Source: Doryteuthis pealeii
Lineage: Eukaryota; Mollusca; Cephalopoda; Myopsida; Loliginidae
Direction: 5' to 3'
NCBI GenBank assembly: GCA_023376005.1
Contig: CM042150.1
Location: 76,720,912 to 76,784,911, forward strand
DNA length: 64,000 nucleotides
Under the pieces are notes generated by a model. It saw only the letters and a list, made by a program, of their open reading frames with translations. It was not told the DNA's origin and did no database searches. How positions within the stretch are numbered: the first letter of the stretch is position 1; each line of letters begins with the position of its first letter. Positions 33,016 through 45,165 of this stretch are shown here, one piece after another. Both the position numbers and the translations under genes were made by a program.

Positions 33016-36000
33016 TCTATTTATTTTTTATGCCTCCTTGTAAATCTTCCTTTTTTTACTATCTTCTTACATCAATCTTTTAAGGAAAAGAGAATCTTTA
33101 CACGAACATATACTATATTGATACAAAGATCAAATTCTGTTAAATTAATTCATCCAATAATTCCCAAAAATGGTCTCTTAACTTATTCTTCATACCATTT
33201 TTTTAAATCATCCAAATTAATCTTAAAAAATTTTGCTATGGCTGTTTTGATCTGGTTAGACAATTTGTTATGTAAACTGTTGATGGCAGAGACATTGGGG
33301 AAATACATACTCATTTACAGAAATTGCCTGTCATGCTGTTGAAAAAAAAAACTTGTAATGGAAGTCAGTAATCAAGAATCTACCTCCGGAGTTGATGCTC
33401 AAAGCCTGGCCTTATTCACAGAAATACCTGAAGTATTAATGTTTTTGTACTTACATTAGCCATCTTGGGTATTTGCCAGTTATTTTTAGAGTGTCTGCAT
33501 CACAACATTTGTCTCTTCTTTCACATTAAAAACTGGCATTGTCCACTTTGCCAAGAACCACATGCCAAGTTTTGGCCTTGACTGATCCATATCAGTATCA
33601 AGTTGTTTTCCTCTTTATGATGGCTTCAAAACATTCGACAACACGAAAGATCTGGACATGTTTCTTTTTTTATATTTATATTATATTTTTACATATCCAA
33701 AACAAAATTAGCAAGAAATAATCTACCATAAAAAATCCACTATGAATTTTCAAGAAAGAATATGAGGCTTTGCCACAGACTTGTCAATAAAGAAGTTGTT
33801 TAGTTCTTTGTTGAAAGTAATTCTAAAATCAGACTTTGTATTCAGCCCTATATAAAAGTTTTAAAAAATCTTATCATAATTCACTAAATATCTTTTTCAT
33901 TCATCAGTCTCTCTTCACATAACTTAAAGGACTTTAGGACTTTTTAAAAATTAGCTGTGTGTTTTTACCTGTTTCTTATGATAAGATGTATGTTTCCATT
34001 CACAACTTCATACTGTCAATAATAACCCGTCACTGTGTGACATCACACACTTTGCATAATGCTAAACTGAACTTTATTTGTCCATTAAGTCAGTTAAATT
34101 GAATCTTTATTATTTTATTTGTTACCCATATAAAATAGACATCTAACCAACATTTCAAAATTAGAAACTAAAGTTTATGACCTTTTTTACTGTTTTCTGT
34201 TTAAAAGATAATCAAGACTTTAAAAAATCTTGTTCTATTTAACATAGTTGACAAGCAATAGAACATGGTAGCATAAGATTTAACTTCACAATTAAAAGCA
34301 TTTTAGTTACAAATCTTTACAAAAAAGAATTGGTGTTATGAGCTTATAACCCTAACCACAGAGGTGTAGAATCTCTCTGGTGGCACCAATTGTTTTAGCT
34401 AGTTGTCTTGATAAGTTTCAGTCTACTTCACAATAAAACTCAGTCAGAAAATAAAGATGCTGAAAATAATATTCAAAATAACAATTGATATGCAAAGGAA
34501 TTCTGTAAGATATCTCAGTAAGCTTTTATGTAAAAAATATATTGAAATATTTAGAAAAGGTTGTCGGTAGACATCTGGAATTTGAGAAATGGCATTCATT
34601 CTGCTGCACCAAAGGATTAAGGGTTTGAATATCTTGGAATGACAAGAAATAAATAAAGAATGCTTATCTATGTGCATTCATCAAGAAAAAGGAATGAAAC
34701 TTCCTCAAGTCTCTTATTTTGGATTGCAGTCTTTTTGTTATCAATTGTTTTTTTTCTCTTTATCTTTTTTTCTTTGACAATTTGAACAAACTGAAGAGTG
34801 GAAATAATGTGTTTATTTTTGTTTGATAAAACATTGTCAGGTCACTATTAATCATTTTTTATTATCTGTTTTCTCTCAACTTAATTTCATGAATTGCTTT
34901 TTTATCATGAATCTAGTTTCACCATGTGTTCATCATTTTTTATTTTTTTATCTGAGCTTGTTTGCTGAATTCTATTGAATTAACGGTCTAAGTAAAGTTG
35001 TGTCAAAAACACAACTTCAAAATTGGATTAAACATGAAAATATGAGTCAGAATCCAATGAATAGGCCTAATCTCAAAAATGACATTGACCTGTATATGAT
35101 TTATAATGTTGCAGGTTGGAATTCAAATAATGGCAAAAACTAGCTTGTGTTCAAAAATTAGTTCTTTTCATATATCCAGAGACAGATTTAACATTAGGTG
35201 CCTGGGCACTTTTAGTTAAGGACCTCTCAAGTTGCTAACATTAAAATTAAATTAGGTACATGAGAAAAAAAAAAAGAAAAAAAGAATTGTAGTTAAAAAG
35301 AATTCATCAAAAAAATATATAAGTTAGGTTCTAAAGAAAATGTTTATTTTTCTCAATTATATTGATTCTAAGAAAACTTATTATGACAAAGTAACATATT
35401 CTTTCTAGCTTGCATCAAATCACCATTAATTTATTTCAATAATAAAACTAATCTGATATAATTATCACAAGGTTCTTATCAGAATCTGTGTACCATCCTT
35501 CATATCTTTAATGAATACTAAGTCCTTATTGTGAATAGACTGGATAACTTACCAAGACAAGATGCTAGGTGGCACCCTACCAGCTGTGTTACTTGTTAAT
35601 GTATTGTCTTATTTAAATTAATGTCTACTTATTAAAGAGGGTTTTGTGCTGAGACATTAATGTGTAGATCTCGTTTGCTGACAAAATGAAATAACTTCCA
35701 GAAATAAATATGTGATACCCTAACCCTAATTCAGGATATTGGCTGGGAAGTAATTGTATACTCATTTGCTGAAAAGAAAAAGTAACTTCCAGTATAAACT
35801 GAATTACACAGTTATTCTTTATTTACTCTGGTGGGATATTTACCGGTCATCCATAGTTGTATAGGTATATTGTATTATTGTATATATATTATAATAAATA
35901 TATATAATATAATATATAAAAGTAATTGGTAATTTGCTTGAAGCATTGTGTAAGTATTTAACACATATTAATTTTTGTTGTGTGTCTTGTTTGTTTTGTT

Positions 36001-36059
36001 TTTTTGATTTGAAGGCAAAATACAATGCGTATAAAAATTGCATTGTATTGCTTCAATCA

Positions 36060-36147
36060 TTAATATATTATAATATATTATATGTATTGTATATGTATAT
36101 ATAAATATATATATAGTATAATATAATATATATATATATATATATTA
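36060..36147. repeat. (TA)n-type microsatellite
   Basis: Imperfect TA/TAA tract. A smaller one lies at 35880-35920. Confidence 0.92.
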
Positions 36148-36969
36148 ATATTGGCATAATGTATGATATTGCTCATTATTTGTTTGGATATCTTTTGGTA
36201 GTGATACCTGAAAGGAATAATTAAGGTCATGTTCCTTGAATGATGGTCCTGCCAAATAAAGACAAATTATTTGAGTGCATGCCTGCTTCTTAGCATGGTG
36301 GTAATCAGAAAGAAACTAAGATGAATAAATAAAAATAGAAAGAAATATGAACATATTTCTCCTTCCAATTGCCAAGAATTTTTTCTGATTTTTCATCTGA
36401 TGGCTTCTGTTTCTTGTTTAATATAAATTCCTTCTTGGACATTTTTGTTTTGTTCCCTTTCTTCTTGTGTGTTTTTGTGACAAGTGTCTGGTATTGTTGG
36501 CAGAAATTGGGCCGGCATAGAGGCAAAATTTTTTAAGAGCTGCTGCAACAAGCACAACACAAAGCGTCTTTACATTAACAGCTTTACCAAAAGTTGATCC
36601 AAAGCTAGATTCCTAAGCCACAAAATCTTGCGACAGGAGAGATCTTCAGCTTTCCTTCAGACATTAGTTCCTGAGTGAACATTTGAAACTATATATCTAT
36701 ATTATGTAGCTTTCAGGTAATGAGTGAAGTCAGGGGTAAGAAAAAAATGTATGGATTTTACCAAAATCAATTTCAATGTGTCAGCCATTGCATGAGTACT
36801 AACATATCACTAAATCTTGAATGCCTTAAATGAAATACAGTTGGAGAAAACAAATAATCTGTCATATATATTCTGAATGAATTTGCAAACAGTTAGGACA
36901 TTAAAAATAAATTGTATTGAATAGTGCATATAATAGTAAATGTAAAATATAAAAAAAGATAGATTTATT

Positions 36970-37092
36970 TCACACACACAAACACGTATATATATATAAT
37001 AATATATTATATATATATATATATATATTATATATATTAAATACATATATATATATATAGTTGTGTGTTGTGGTGTGTGTTGTGTGTGTGTA
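36970..37092. repeat. (CA)n/(TA)n/(TG)n compound microsatellite
   Basis: Short CA, TA with breaks, then TG. It is followed by 'gtgtaattaggcagcatttctt', which resembles the first 25 bases of this window, so the microsatellite probably belongs to a dispersed repeat. Confidence 0.92.
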
Positions 37093-38576
37093 ATTAGGCA
37101 GCATTTCTTTTATTCACACATAGTTGGTTAAATAGTAAGACATCTTTTGTCTATAATATTCTGGATTCAATCTTCAATCAGCAAGTGCATGATACAATAT
37201 CCGGCTGGAATGCTAATGAATTTGCAACAACCTAGTTGTCCGCAAGTCTCAAGTCCCTTCATGCATCTATTGGGGGATATGTTAAATTTGCAAAAACAAT
37301 ACAAGCTTTTAAGTATCTATTATACTGGCGTTATGTAGCATCATTGTTTTTAAATTGGTTCATTAAATAGCACAAAAGGTTAGACATTAACTGTTTGCTA
37401 CTTTAAAAACACTCAAGTGCTCTCCCCCATGTGAATATTAGTTCATTATAATGTGAAGGAATGAACTCTCAAGTTAAAATAATATAAGACTTTATTTAAT
37501 GTGAAATGATTCTGAGGTGAATAGGATAGTAAACTTTGAATCATGATCATACAGGTAAAATACAAAAATTTTGGTAAGAATGAGTTTTATGATCGCGATG
37601 GTGACATTTGGTAAGCAAAGATTAAATACATCAGCATTAGATCAAAATAATTTTAAGGTTTGGGACTTAGTATATAATGTGAAGGATCTTTGAGAAATCT
37701 GAGTCTCTGCTGCTATGTACATTGTATAAATGCTATCTCCAAAATTGTGACCCCCAAATATGGTCATTATTTTGTGAAAAAATTAATATAAGCTATAATT
37801 ACATCAAACACCAATTGATAAGTAACTTTCTATATGAAACGACAAACAAAAAAAATTGATTTTAATTATCTAAAGAAATCACANTCTGGCAACAACAATT
37901 TCAAGTTGTATAGCCCATTATGCTTCCATTGGACAACATTGGTGTTATGAAGAGGGGAAGAAGCAGCATGAAAAACTTCCTGACTTTTCATATAGCCTTG
38001 CTCAAGCCTGTGCTAAATCCAAGTTACAACAAGTCTTGTAAAATTGTCATATGCCAGATTAAAATTATAGTGTTGGTCAGATTTGAACACACCATAATAA
38101 TCTTTATTATAAAGATCTGATTTCTCAAGGAGAGAACTACATGTATAATAATGTTAATTATACAGTATTTCTCCTTATTTATTAGTAAATGATTTTCTGC
38201 TTGCTATCAAAAAACAGTAATTTGTTATATGTTTTGAGCACAAAATTGTGAATTTTTTTAAGCTTAAATACCTAAGAAATTTCAAGTTCAGTTTTCAACC
38301 TAATAATGATAGAGTTACTGTTTGTGTTCACCCCAATAATCTATATTTTATTGATTTAATTTCTTTCAGGAGATAATTCCCTGTCCAATTATAAGTGCTA
38401 ATTATAGTGTTGTCTCCCTTATTTATCAGTTGCAAATAATTTTCTGTATAACCAAATATTGACTTTTGCATTTTTTTCATCCTAAAACAACAAATCATAT
38501 TGACATTTTTGCTTGTGCATTACCATTGAAATGCTCTAACATGGAAAATAAATCCATTTCTAGTTCCATTTGTAAT

Positions 38577-38614
<38 letters not shown>
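38577..38614. repeat. (TAA)n microsatellite
   Basis: About twelve TAA units. Confidence 0.96.
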
Positions 38615-38615
<1 letters not shown>

Positions 38616-38734
38616 TCAGCATTTTCACTCAGAATGATCTGATTTCTCAAGGGAGATAACTCCAGTATGTTAAAGGTTGGCTCAAGAAAGAAGTGTATGT
38701 GGTGTATTGAAGAGGAAAATGAATTAGCTGAGGT

Positions 38735-38905
38735 TGTTTCCGTTAGACTTTTTCTATTGCTCTAATATCCTTGAGAAAGGCATGAATCCATCTTTTCTCT
38801 TTCTAGTTACAGGGAAAATAGCTAAGCAAACTGGTCTGTCTAGCTTTGCAAGGGAAACCAGTTGAAGAAGAAAAAAAATACAAACACTGAATTTAACCTG
38901 CTAGA
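38735..38905 (+). repeat. Family A SINE-like repeat, diverged
   Basis: Has 'ctctaatatccttgagaaaggcatgaatcc', 'tctttctagttacagggaa' and 'agctttgcaagggaaaccag' in family order. Confidence 0.55.
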
Positions 38906-38939
38906 AGGGAAACAAATAGAGGGGGAAATAGATATTTGA

Positions 38940-39118
38940 GTCAACAAGTTCCTGCTGGGGGGGGCAAAAAAAGCAAGTTCACCGTCTTCTCGCAGGCCAA
39001 ACTTCTTTTGGTCAACACAGTCTTCGTCTTTGACCAGCAGCTGAAAATCTGTCGTTGTCGTCATCAAAATAATCTTTTCTGACTGCCACACACGTAAGCT
39101 GAATGCTTCTCTGCTTGT
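38940..39118 (-). other. GC-richer open stretch, possible exon or gene fragment
   Basis: On the minus strand a frame reads REAFSLRVWQSEKIIL, then MTTTTDFQLLVKDEDCVDQ, then KKFGLREDGELAFFAP. G+C is visibly higher than the surroundings and the residue mix is globular-protein-like. I do not recognise the family. A run of eight C at its end and the adjacent SINE head suggest a repeat-borne fragment. No clear acceptor was found; a GTAAGT on the minus strand lies just 5' of it. Confidence 0.22.
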
Positions 39119-39164
39119 CATCCCAACTTACTCGCTTTGGTTATTCATGGGCATATTACCCAAA

Positions 39165-39320
39165 CATTCGAGCACATCAGTCAACCTCGCGTCCGACCAA
39201 TGCCTAAATCGCATTTGTTTTTGCATGCGGGAGGACGCAGGTTCGATCCTGGCAGGCAAGACAATGTCTTGCTCTTTTTCCTTTCTCATTCTCCGTCGCA
39301 AACATGTGATTGGCAAGTGG
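39165..39320 (+). repeat. tRNA-like SINE head with intact T arm
   Basis: CAGG / TTCGATC / CCTG forms a canonical T stem-loop at 39238-39252, containing a GGTTCGATCC B box. Sequence 5' of it holds CGCA...TGCG, a short stem. I could not fold a full cloverleaf or find an anticodon, so this is a SINE or tRNA-derived repeat rather than a gene. Confidence 0.45.
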
Positions 39321-39324
39321 TGTA

Positions 39325-40479
39325 AGATAAGGCCATTGTAAGACTTAAAAGATTTAATGAAAAACCTGAGTCCTACAGGGGACTGATACAAATTCTGATG
39401 GATTAGAGATGGAGTGTTTGTAAAGTGGTTTCCCTTATTTATATGCAAATAATCATTTAAATATAAATTCTGTAGATGTAAAGTTCCTTTGTATCAAGCT
39501 TAATGGTTGCCAATGGCGGCTTTTCAGTGAGTAAAAGTGAAAGTTGATTTCCTTACAAGGAAGTTTATAAATCATTGCTGACTGTTTGCTTGGTTTTGTG
39601 TAGGAGGAGATGACAGATACGTTTCACCTATGATAAAGTATTTTATAGACCATAAAATCAATCTCATTTACAATTTGCTTATAGGGGAATTTTAATAATA
39701 TACTCCTGCCAGACAGAAGCATCTGCAAAGGAAATACCTGGCTTATTCCAGTAACTGGAAAAGTGGAGAGAGCTATGAATGAATGAAGTTGGTATCATTA
39801 CCCCTCAGTGCGCCTCAAGCTTATAAATAATGATTCCATGTTCAACTGGCTAAAGGAAAGGTTATTGCATGTTTCCCTGAATATGGCTCAATCAAGAATC
39901 CTGATATTTGTAAAGATAAATGTCTAATAAAAGAAGATACAGGAGACAAAAAAATTGGCTTCTAAACCATGATGTTATTGGAATGCTTTGGAGATTGAAT
40001 GTTATAGCCATTCCTTATGTATAAGAAAATATTTGATGTTCTTCTCTGTTGTATATCACTGTGTCCAGAGTGAATTTTATATCTAGAGCTGTCTTAAGAT
40101 GAATTTGGTAGATATGGAACTAGTTTAATATATTTGATATAAAAGCTGGCCGAGAGTCATATGAACCCAAATTTATTGATAGAAAAGAGGATTACTTTAG
40201 ATTGAATTCATTGAGTTTCTCTAATAAAACATTTTTTTTTCAAATGATATATTTTCTAATGAATAAGGTGCTGAAACATTTACAGCATTGGCCATAAATG
40301 AGTACAACTCTACCACTTTTTATATAAAGATCATATTCTTCTAATTAAAACTGAATGAATTAGACCAAATTTTATTTCTATAGTTTGGTTGTGTACATTT
40401 TGAAATTAAATTTTGTGCTAGAAACTTATATGAGAATATTTTTATATTTAGATGTTGGTATCAATTGAAGATTAAAATG

Positions 40480-40537
<58 letters not shown>

Positions 40538-41578
40538 AGAAATCTTAATATTAGTATTAGGTTTTAGTATTAGGGTTAGTATTGTTATTTAATTATACTT
40601 AACATTATACTGTGAAAATTAAAATGTCCAGCATCAGACTGAATATCAAAATATCTGGTGTAAAAATATCCAATGATAAAATGACATACACCAAAATATA
40701 CATGCTGAAACGTCTGAGACAGTTCTAAATCTGAGTAAATTTGTTACTTTGTAGTAATATTAATACATTTTGACAAATTAAACATTTTTCTGTACAACAT
40801 ATTCTATTTTGGCAGTAATTGATTATTTATCAATTTTTCTGAAAGAGTACAGCCATATAAATTCAATACTGATCTGAATTAGGAGAGAATATTTTTCTAA
40901 AAATCACAATGATTCACTGGCTTTGATCATGACAAAAATATCTTTTCCAGTTTTTGAACAGAACAAACTTATAATTAAATTTAGATTAAAGTATTTATTA
41001 TATTGCTATCAGGGTTATCATCTATCTTTCTTGATCCCTTAAAATTATTTTAATTTTTTTTATACCACTAAGTATTCATATTAAATTTTATTTCATTTTT
41101 TTCTCTTTTTTTTTTTTTTAGAAATTTCATTATAATAATTTCTCAGATTAAAAAGGTTTCAAATAAAGTGAAATGATTGAAAAAATAAGGTTTGAAAAAA
41201 TTCAACTGATTCACAAACTGTAAGAGAAACACAAAAAAAAGAACAAATCAGTTGGAAAGAGACAAACAAAAAGCAAAATAGCCATAAAATAGGCAATATC
41301 AACTACACATTAAAATGGATCATGTAATAATTTTCAAACTTTATATTCAAGACGAAATGTGTTTCTAACTGCTTACCTGTTACAACAATCTCTGAAAGAA
41401 ACAAATATTTTTCCTAGTTTTTGTTTTATTTTCTGCAAGAACGGTGGAAAAATTCTCCTTTGTGTTTTTGAGAAATGATAATTTTCTTTAAGTGCGTCCT
41501 GTGTGATTTTAAATTTTCTTTTATGCAGATACTTCTAAAGAAAAAAATTGTTTTAATCAAAATCCATATTAGTTGTAA

Positions 41579-41582
<4 letters not shown>
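39325..41582. other. No gene recognised
   Basis: AT-rich sequence with one TA microsatellite (40481-40534) and poly-T patches near 41095-41125. No domain, tRNA or transposon end recognised. Confidence 0.55.
40481..40534. repeat. (TA)n microsatellite
   Basis: Pure TA run of about 54 bp. Confidence 0.97.
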
Positions 41583-41660
<78 letters not shown>

Positions 41661-41697
41661 TATATACATATATATTATATATATATATATATATATG
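41583..41697. repeat. (TA)n microsatellite, ~115 bp
   Basis: Longest nearly pure TA run in the window, with a few TACA breaks at its right end. Confidence 0.97.
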
Positions 41698-42194
41698 GGA
41701 AAGAAGACAGTTTGGAAAATCCGGTTAACATGTTTCTTTAGTGGTGTAGCATCATCAGAATTCAAATGAAAATACATTCTCTACATCAATTGAGAGAAGC
41801 ATGATAATTTATGGAGAGAATATTGATACTTCATTTATTTTTTTATTTTTGTTTAACCTTTATCACTCAATTTTATTAATTTTGTGTTGTGATCTTTTAG
41901 TATCCCATATTCTTAGTTTCATGAGCAAAGAATATATATAAAAAAAACTCAGATGTATCTATTATACCAGAAATTTTGGTACTACTGTGTATTTTAGAGA
42001 ATGCTGTAAGGAATTTTGGCAAAATTATAATTTTTGTTTCAGGAGAAAAAATTTCAATTTTCCTGTTTAAAACTATGTATGATTACAATATACTAATTCA
42101 AATATGTATTATCTATGATTATATAGTCATTATTTATCATTAAAATATTCTAATTGAAATAGTTTAAGTATGCATTATTTTTCGTTCTAAAAAA

Positions 42195-42425
42195 TGTTGC
42201 AGTCCGGTCAATCATTTCTTATACTGGTTAGTTGTTTTGTTTTAATGCATATGAACCATCTTTCCAGTCATTTAATGCCAAATCAAATTTTGATAAACAA
42301 AGGACTCAGGTTGCTCAGATACCTGCAGTTGCTTAAGTTCTAACCCAATTAAGCTTCAAAGCTGTCCAATGTTAGTGAACTAGTGGGAACTGATGCTTTC
42401 AGTGTGATTTGACCATAATATGTGT
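42195..42425 (+). repeat. Family E dispersed repeat
   Basis: Has 'tttaatgcatatgaacc', 'agtcatttaatgccaaatc' and 'gggaactgatgctttcagtg'. Same order as 1560-1810. Confidence 0.58.
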
Positions 42426-42747
42426 TGACATGTATCAGGCATTTATCATAAATGTTTGATATACAACCATCTCATATATATATGACTTCATGGACCACTG
42501 ACTTGAGAAGATTAAATTCAACAGGTTTTCCTCATCTGTCATCTGGGATCAAAGCTTCAGTTCATAAAATATTGTTTTCTATTGTTGACAACAGCATTTC
42601 ATTTGATAATAAAAATCTTGGTCACTGTTTAAAACATTTTCAAATTTGAAAACAATTATCAACTGATATTTCTTTTATATGTCAAAGTTAATGCAAATAT
42701 CTTGTATTTAGTTGTTGGTATCAATTGAGTATTAAAATGTTTTTTGA

Positions 42748-42940
42748 GTGATTTTCAGTCGGTAGAACATCCAGTTTGGCTCTGTGTGTCAACGTGGGGA
42801 CCTGGTGGGAGATGTGGCGCTTCAACTCAGATGCAAAATAATCCCTCTAGTCTAGCACTAGTGAAAAGGGGATATACTTCCTGGCTATCTGGTTAACACT
42901 GGCAACCATAGGCCACTCTTCCTACTTTACTTTTTAGCTT
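42748..42940 (+). repeat. Family D SINE, diverged copy
   Basis: The head 'cagtcggtagaacatcc' is followed by 'gtgtcaacgtggggacctgg', then 'cgcttcaactcagatgc', and it ends 'ctggcaaccataggccactcttcctactttacttttt'. The order of blocks is the same as in 31503-31785 and 4882-5095. Confidence 0.7.
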
Positions 42941-44150
42941 TTTATTAAGGCTTTTTGGTGTTTGGTTTTCTAGACATAATGTCTCTCTATTTTCAAGCAT
43001 TTCTAGTATTGATGTATTATTATTAGATATATTTTTCCAATCTTCTCTTTTGTTGAAATTTTTTGGCTGTTAAAGTTGTGGTTTATTAGGTAGAAATTTT
43101 GTCCAGCTAGGAGTATTGTTTAATGGTTATGTTTGCATTTTTAAATATACCAACAAAATAGTCCTTAATAATTTTGACTCATATTTTGTTCATTTCCTTT
43201 TTGTTTCTTTTTTATTTCAGCTCCTTTTATCATCATTTTCAGCAGTATGGACTTGAAATAAAACATAAACCTTAAAAATATCTAAACTTGCGTATTTTAT
43301 TCTCAACAGCCTGATTTTCTGTGCATTATCAATTAGGCTACAAAAGACACTGGTTATAACTATTCAAATTTAACTAGAGCTATTCTTTATTTTTCCAAAT
43401 ATCTAATACAGCATTTTCTTAATTTAAATTTCACACTAATAGCATTATTTGTAATATTGGTTAAATTTCTTAAAGGAATCATTGTCAATTATTAATTGTT
43501 GACTAGAATTTCTTTCATCTTATTTTTTAAAACTTTTTATCACAATTGATTGATGTTTTGTTTTATGACTCTTAATAATAATCATAGATGAAAAATAAAG
43601 AATAAACCTTTGGCAATTTTCTAATTCCCTTTTTTTATAAAAACTCTGGGCGTTGTGATAAGAAACAATGAAAATAAGATGAAGGGAATATTAGTAAAAA
43701 AAATAAATAATAATTGACAATGCTTCATATTTAAAATTTGAATAAAACTAAAACATTTCTTAGATAAAGAAAGAAGTTAACAATGGAATATTTCCTAAGG
43801 GAAAAAATCAGAAAACTGTAGAAATATGTTTGAATAGCCTAAGAAATTCCAAATAGGGAATTTATTCTTCTGAAAAATGGCTGTCAGTCATCATCCCAGA
43901 AATTCAAACATCTTAAGAATAGTTAACAAGTATTATTAATTTTGTAATATTAATCTTAATTTACTTTTATCTTTTAAATTTTTTTCACAACTCGCTCTAG
44001 TTGTTATTTCTATGCCAGTGAGGAGCAGCATGTATCTAAGAAAATGATAAAGGGCAAGCTCTTAGTGAGAACCAAACTCAAACCCCCTTTTGACTAAAAG
44101 AAACAAAATAATTAAATTAAGAAAAAATATGAAAATAAACTACTAGAAAA
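42941..44150. other. No gene recognised
   Basis: Very AT-rich, with stops in all frames. Nothing identifiable. Confidence 0.55.
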
Positions 44151-44152
44151 AA

Positions 44153-44285
44153 TTAATTATGATTGACATTTTCTAAAAAATAAAAATAAGTAGAAGCTGT
44201 TAGCACTGCTAGTGTGCAAAGAACACCAAAAAATGGTGTCGACAATATTGGATCCAATGGGTTCATAGGTAGGGGATTTGGTTCT
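44153..44285 (-). CDS. Candidate short terminal exon, single hydrophobic helix, related motif to 21843-22055
   Basis: On the minus strand, GTTATTGCAG could be an acceptor for 133 bp ending in TAA. The peptide is EPNPLPMNPLDPILSTPF, then FGVLCTLAVLTASTYFYFLENVNHN. It contains MNPLD followed by a hydrophobic helix ending in FLE, as does the 21843-22055 candidate (MNPLD, helix, ILE). At DNA level the similarity covers about 25 bp around the MNPLD codons (on the plus strand ATCCAA, one differing base, then GGGTTCATA). A longer overlapping open frame in another register (44157-44480, -) is also open but not recognisable. This could be a paralogous exon, a shared repeat fragment or chance. Confidence 0.18.
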
Positions 44286-44777
44286 CTGCAATAACAATTG
44301 CACGCAGAGCAGAATTGGTAATGCAGCTGCTACATACAACCCAGAAAAAAGTGTGGGGCAAGGAATATATTCCAGTCTCTCCAAGAGCTTGTCATTTATT
44401 ATTGTCCTTGTTATGCAAGACATAGAAATAATGACCTCAGTGAGTTGTAATAAAAATGTAATTAAATTTAAAAAGATCAAACAAAAATACTATTTAGAAT
44501 TAATATTGATTGACAAATCTTTTCTAAAAAATGAAAAAAAAAATAAGCCAACAAGTTCTTTTCTTTTTTTCAGGCTTGTTAGTTTGTTAGTACAATTTGA
44601 AAACATTAAAAATATTAGTATTTTGTCATGCAAATGTTGTTAGTTAAGAATGAAGGAAGATGTTCAAAAACTGATATGTAGACTAATATACATATTTCCA
44701 CATCAACATTATTTGGAATAAGTACAGGTACTATTTCTTAAAAAGTCTTATTGGTAAATAAACATACTCCATAACAC

Positions 44778-44801
44778 CAGTAGTAGTAGTAGTAGTAGTA
44801 A
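44778..44801. repeat. (AGT)n microsatellite
   Basis: About eight AGT units. Confidence 0.9.
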
Positions 44802-44924
44802 TCATGAATTGTACTTTTTATTTTTCAGACTAGTTTCTCCTTTATATTAGTTTTGTTGCTTTTTCTTACAATGCTTTGGTAATCTTTATATTTTTATGAC
44901 ATTAAACCAACAGCATAGACTTGA

Positions 44925-45165
44925 GTGCATAGGTTGGTCAAATGGTTAGCAAAATGAACTCATAGACCATTGATAGTGAGTTTGATTCCCACTGGGTCTG
45001 TAGTACTTGGGCTAAACTAAGCTAAGATTAGTATATGACAACAGCATAAACTTGAAATAATGAAGAAGTCTCCACTAACATTTGAACTCATATCTTTGTC
45101 GGAAGGCTGCTTAACAGAATGCTACTTTACCAATTAGGCTAGTAAACTGCAGATGTTGTTCAAAT
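44925..45165. repeat. Two tRNA-like SINE heads facing each other
   Basis: On the plus strand 'ggttggtcaaatggttagc' plus 'gagtttgattcccac' gives an A/B-box pair. About 70 bp on, 'acatttgaactcatatc' and 'gctactttaccaattaggct' give an inverted B/A pair on the minus strand. Neither looks like a functional tRNA, since no matching acceptor stem was found. Confidence 0.5.

Larger units (their letters stand above)
33016..38576. other. No gene recognised
   Basis: Long AT-rich region with TA tracts (35880-36147, 36970-37092) and one ambiguous base (N at 37884). Several 60-78 codon frames have no recognisable domain. 'tttctcaaggagagaact' (about 38113) and 'tttctcaagggagataactcc' in pieces (about 38645) recur, with a relative near 46510, and look like a degenerate dispersed repeat. 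Confidence 0.55.

Noticed and set aside
33118..33342. 74-codon plus-strand frame; the minus strand here also reads partly protein-like
   Set aside because: No recognisable domain on either strand and frequent stops nearby. Not enough to call a gene or transposon.
39165..39320. Intact tRNA gene
   Set aside because: The T arm is good but no acceptor stem, D arm and anticodon arm fit together around it.
39128..39448. Three overlapping frames containing an 'ARIEPASSRM'-like peptide
   Set aside because: That peptide is the typical translation of a tRNA T-arm/B-box region. It is the SINE head, not a protein gene.
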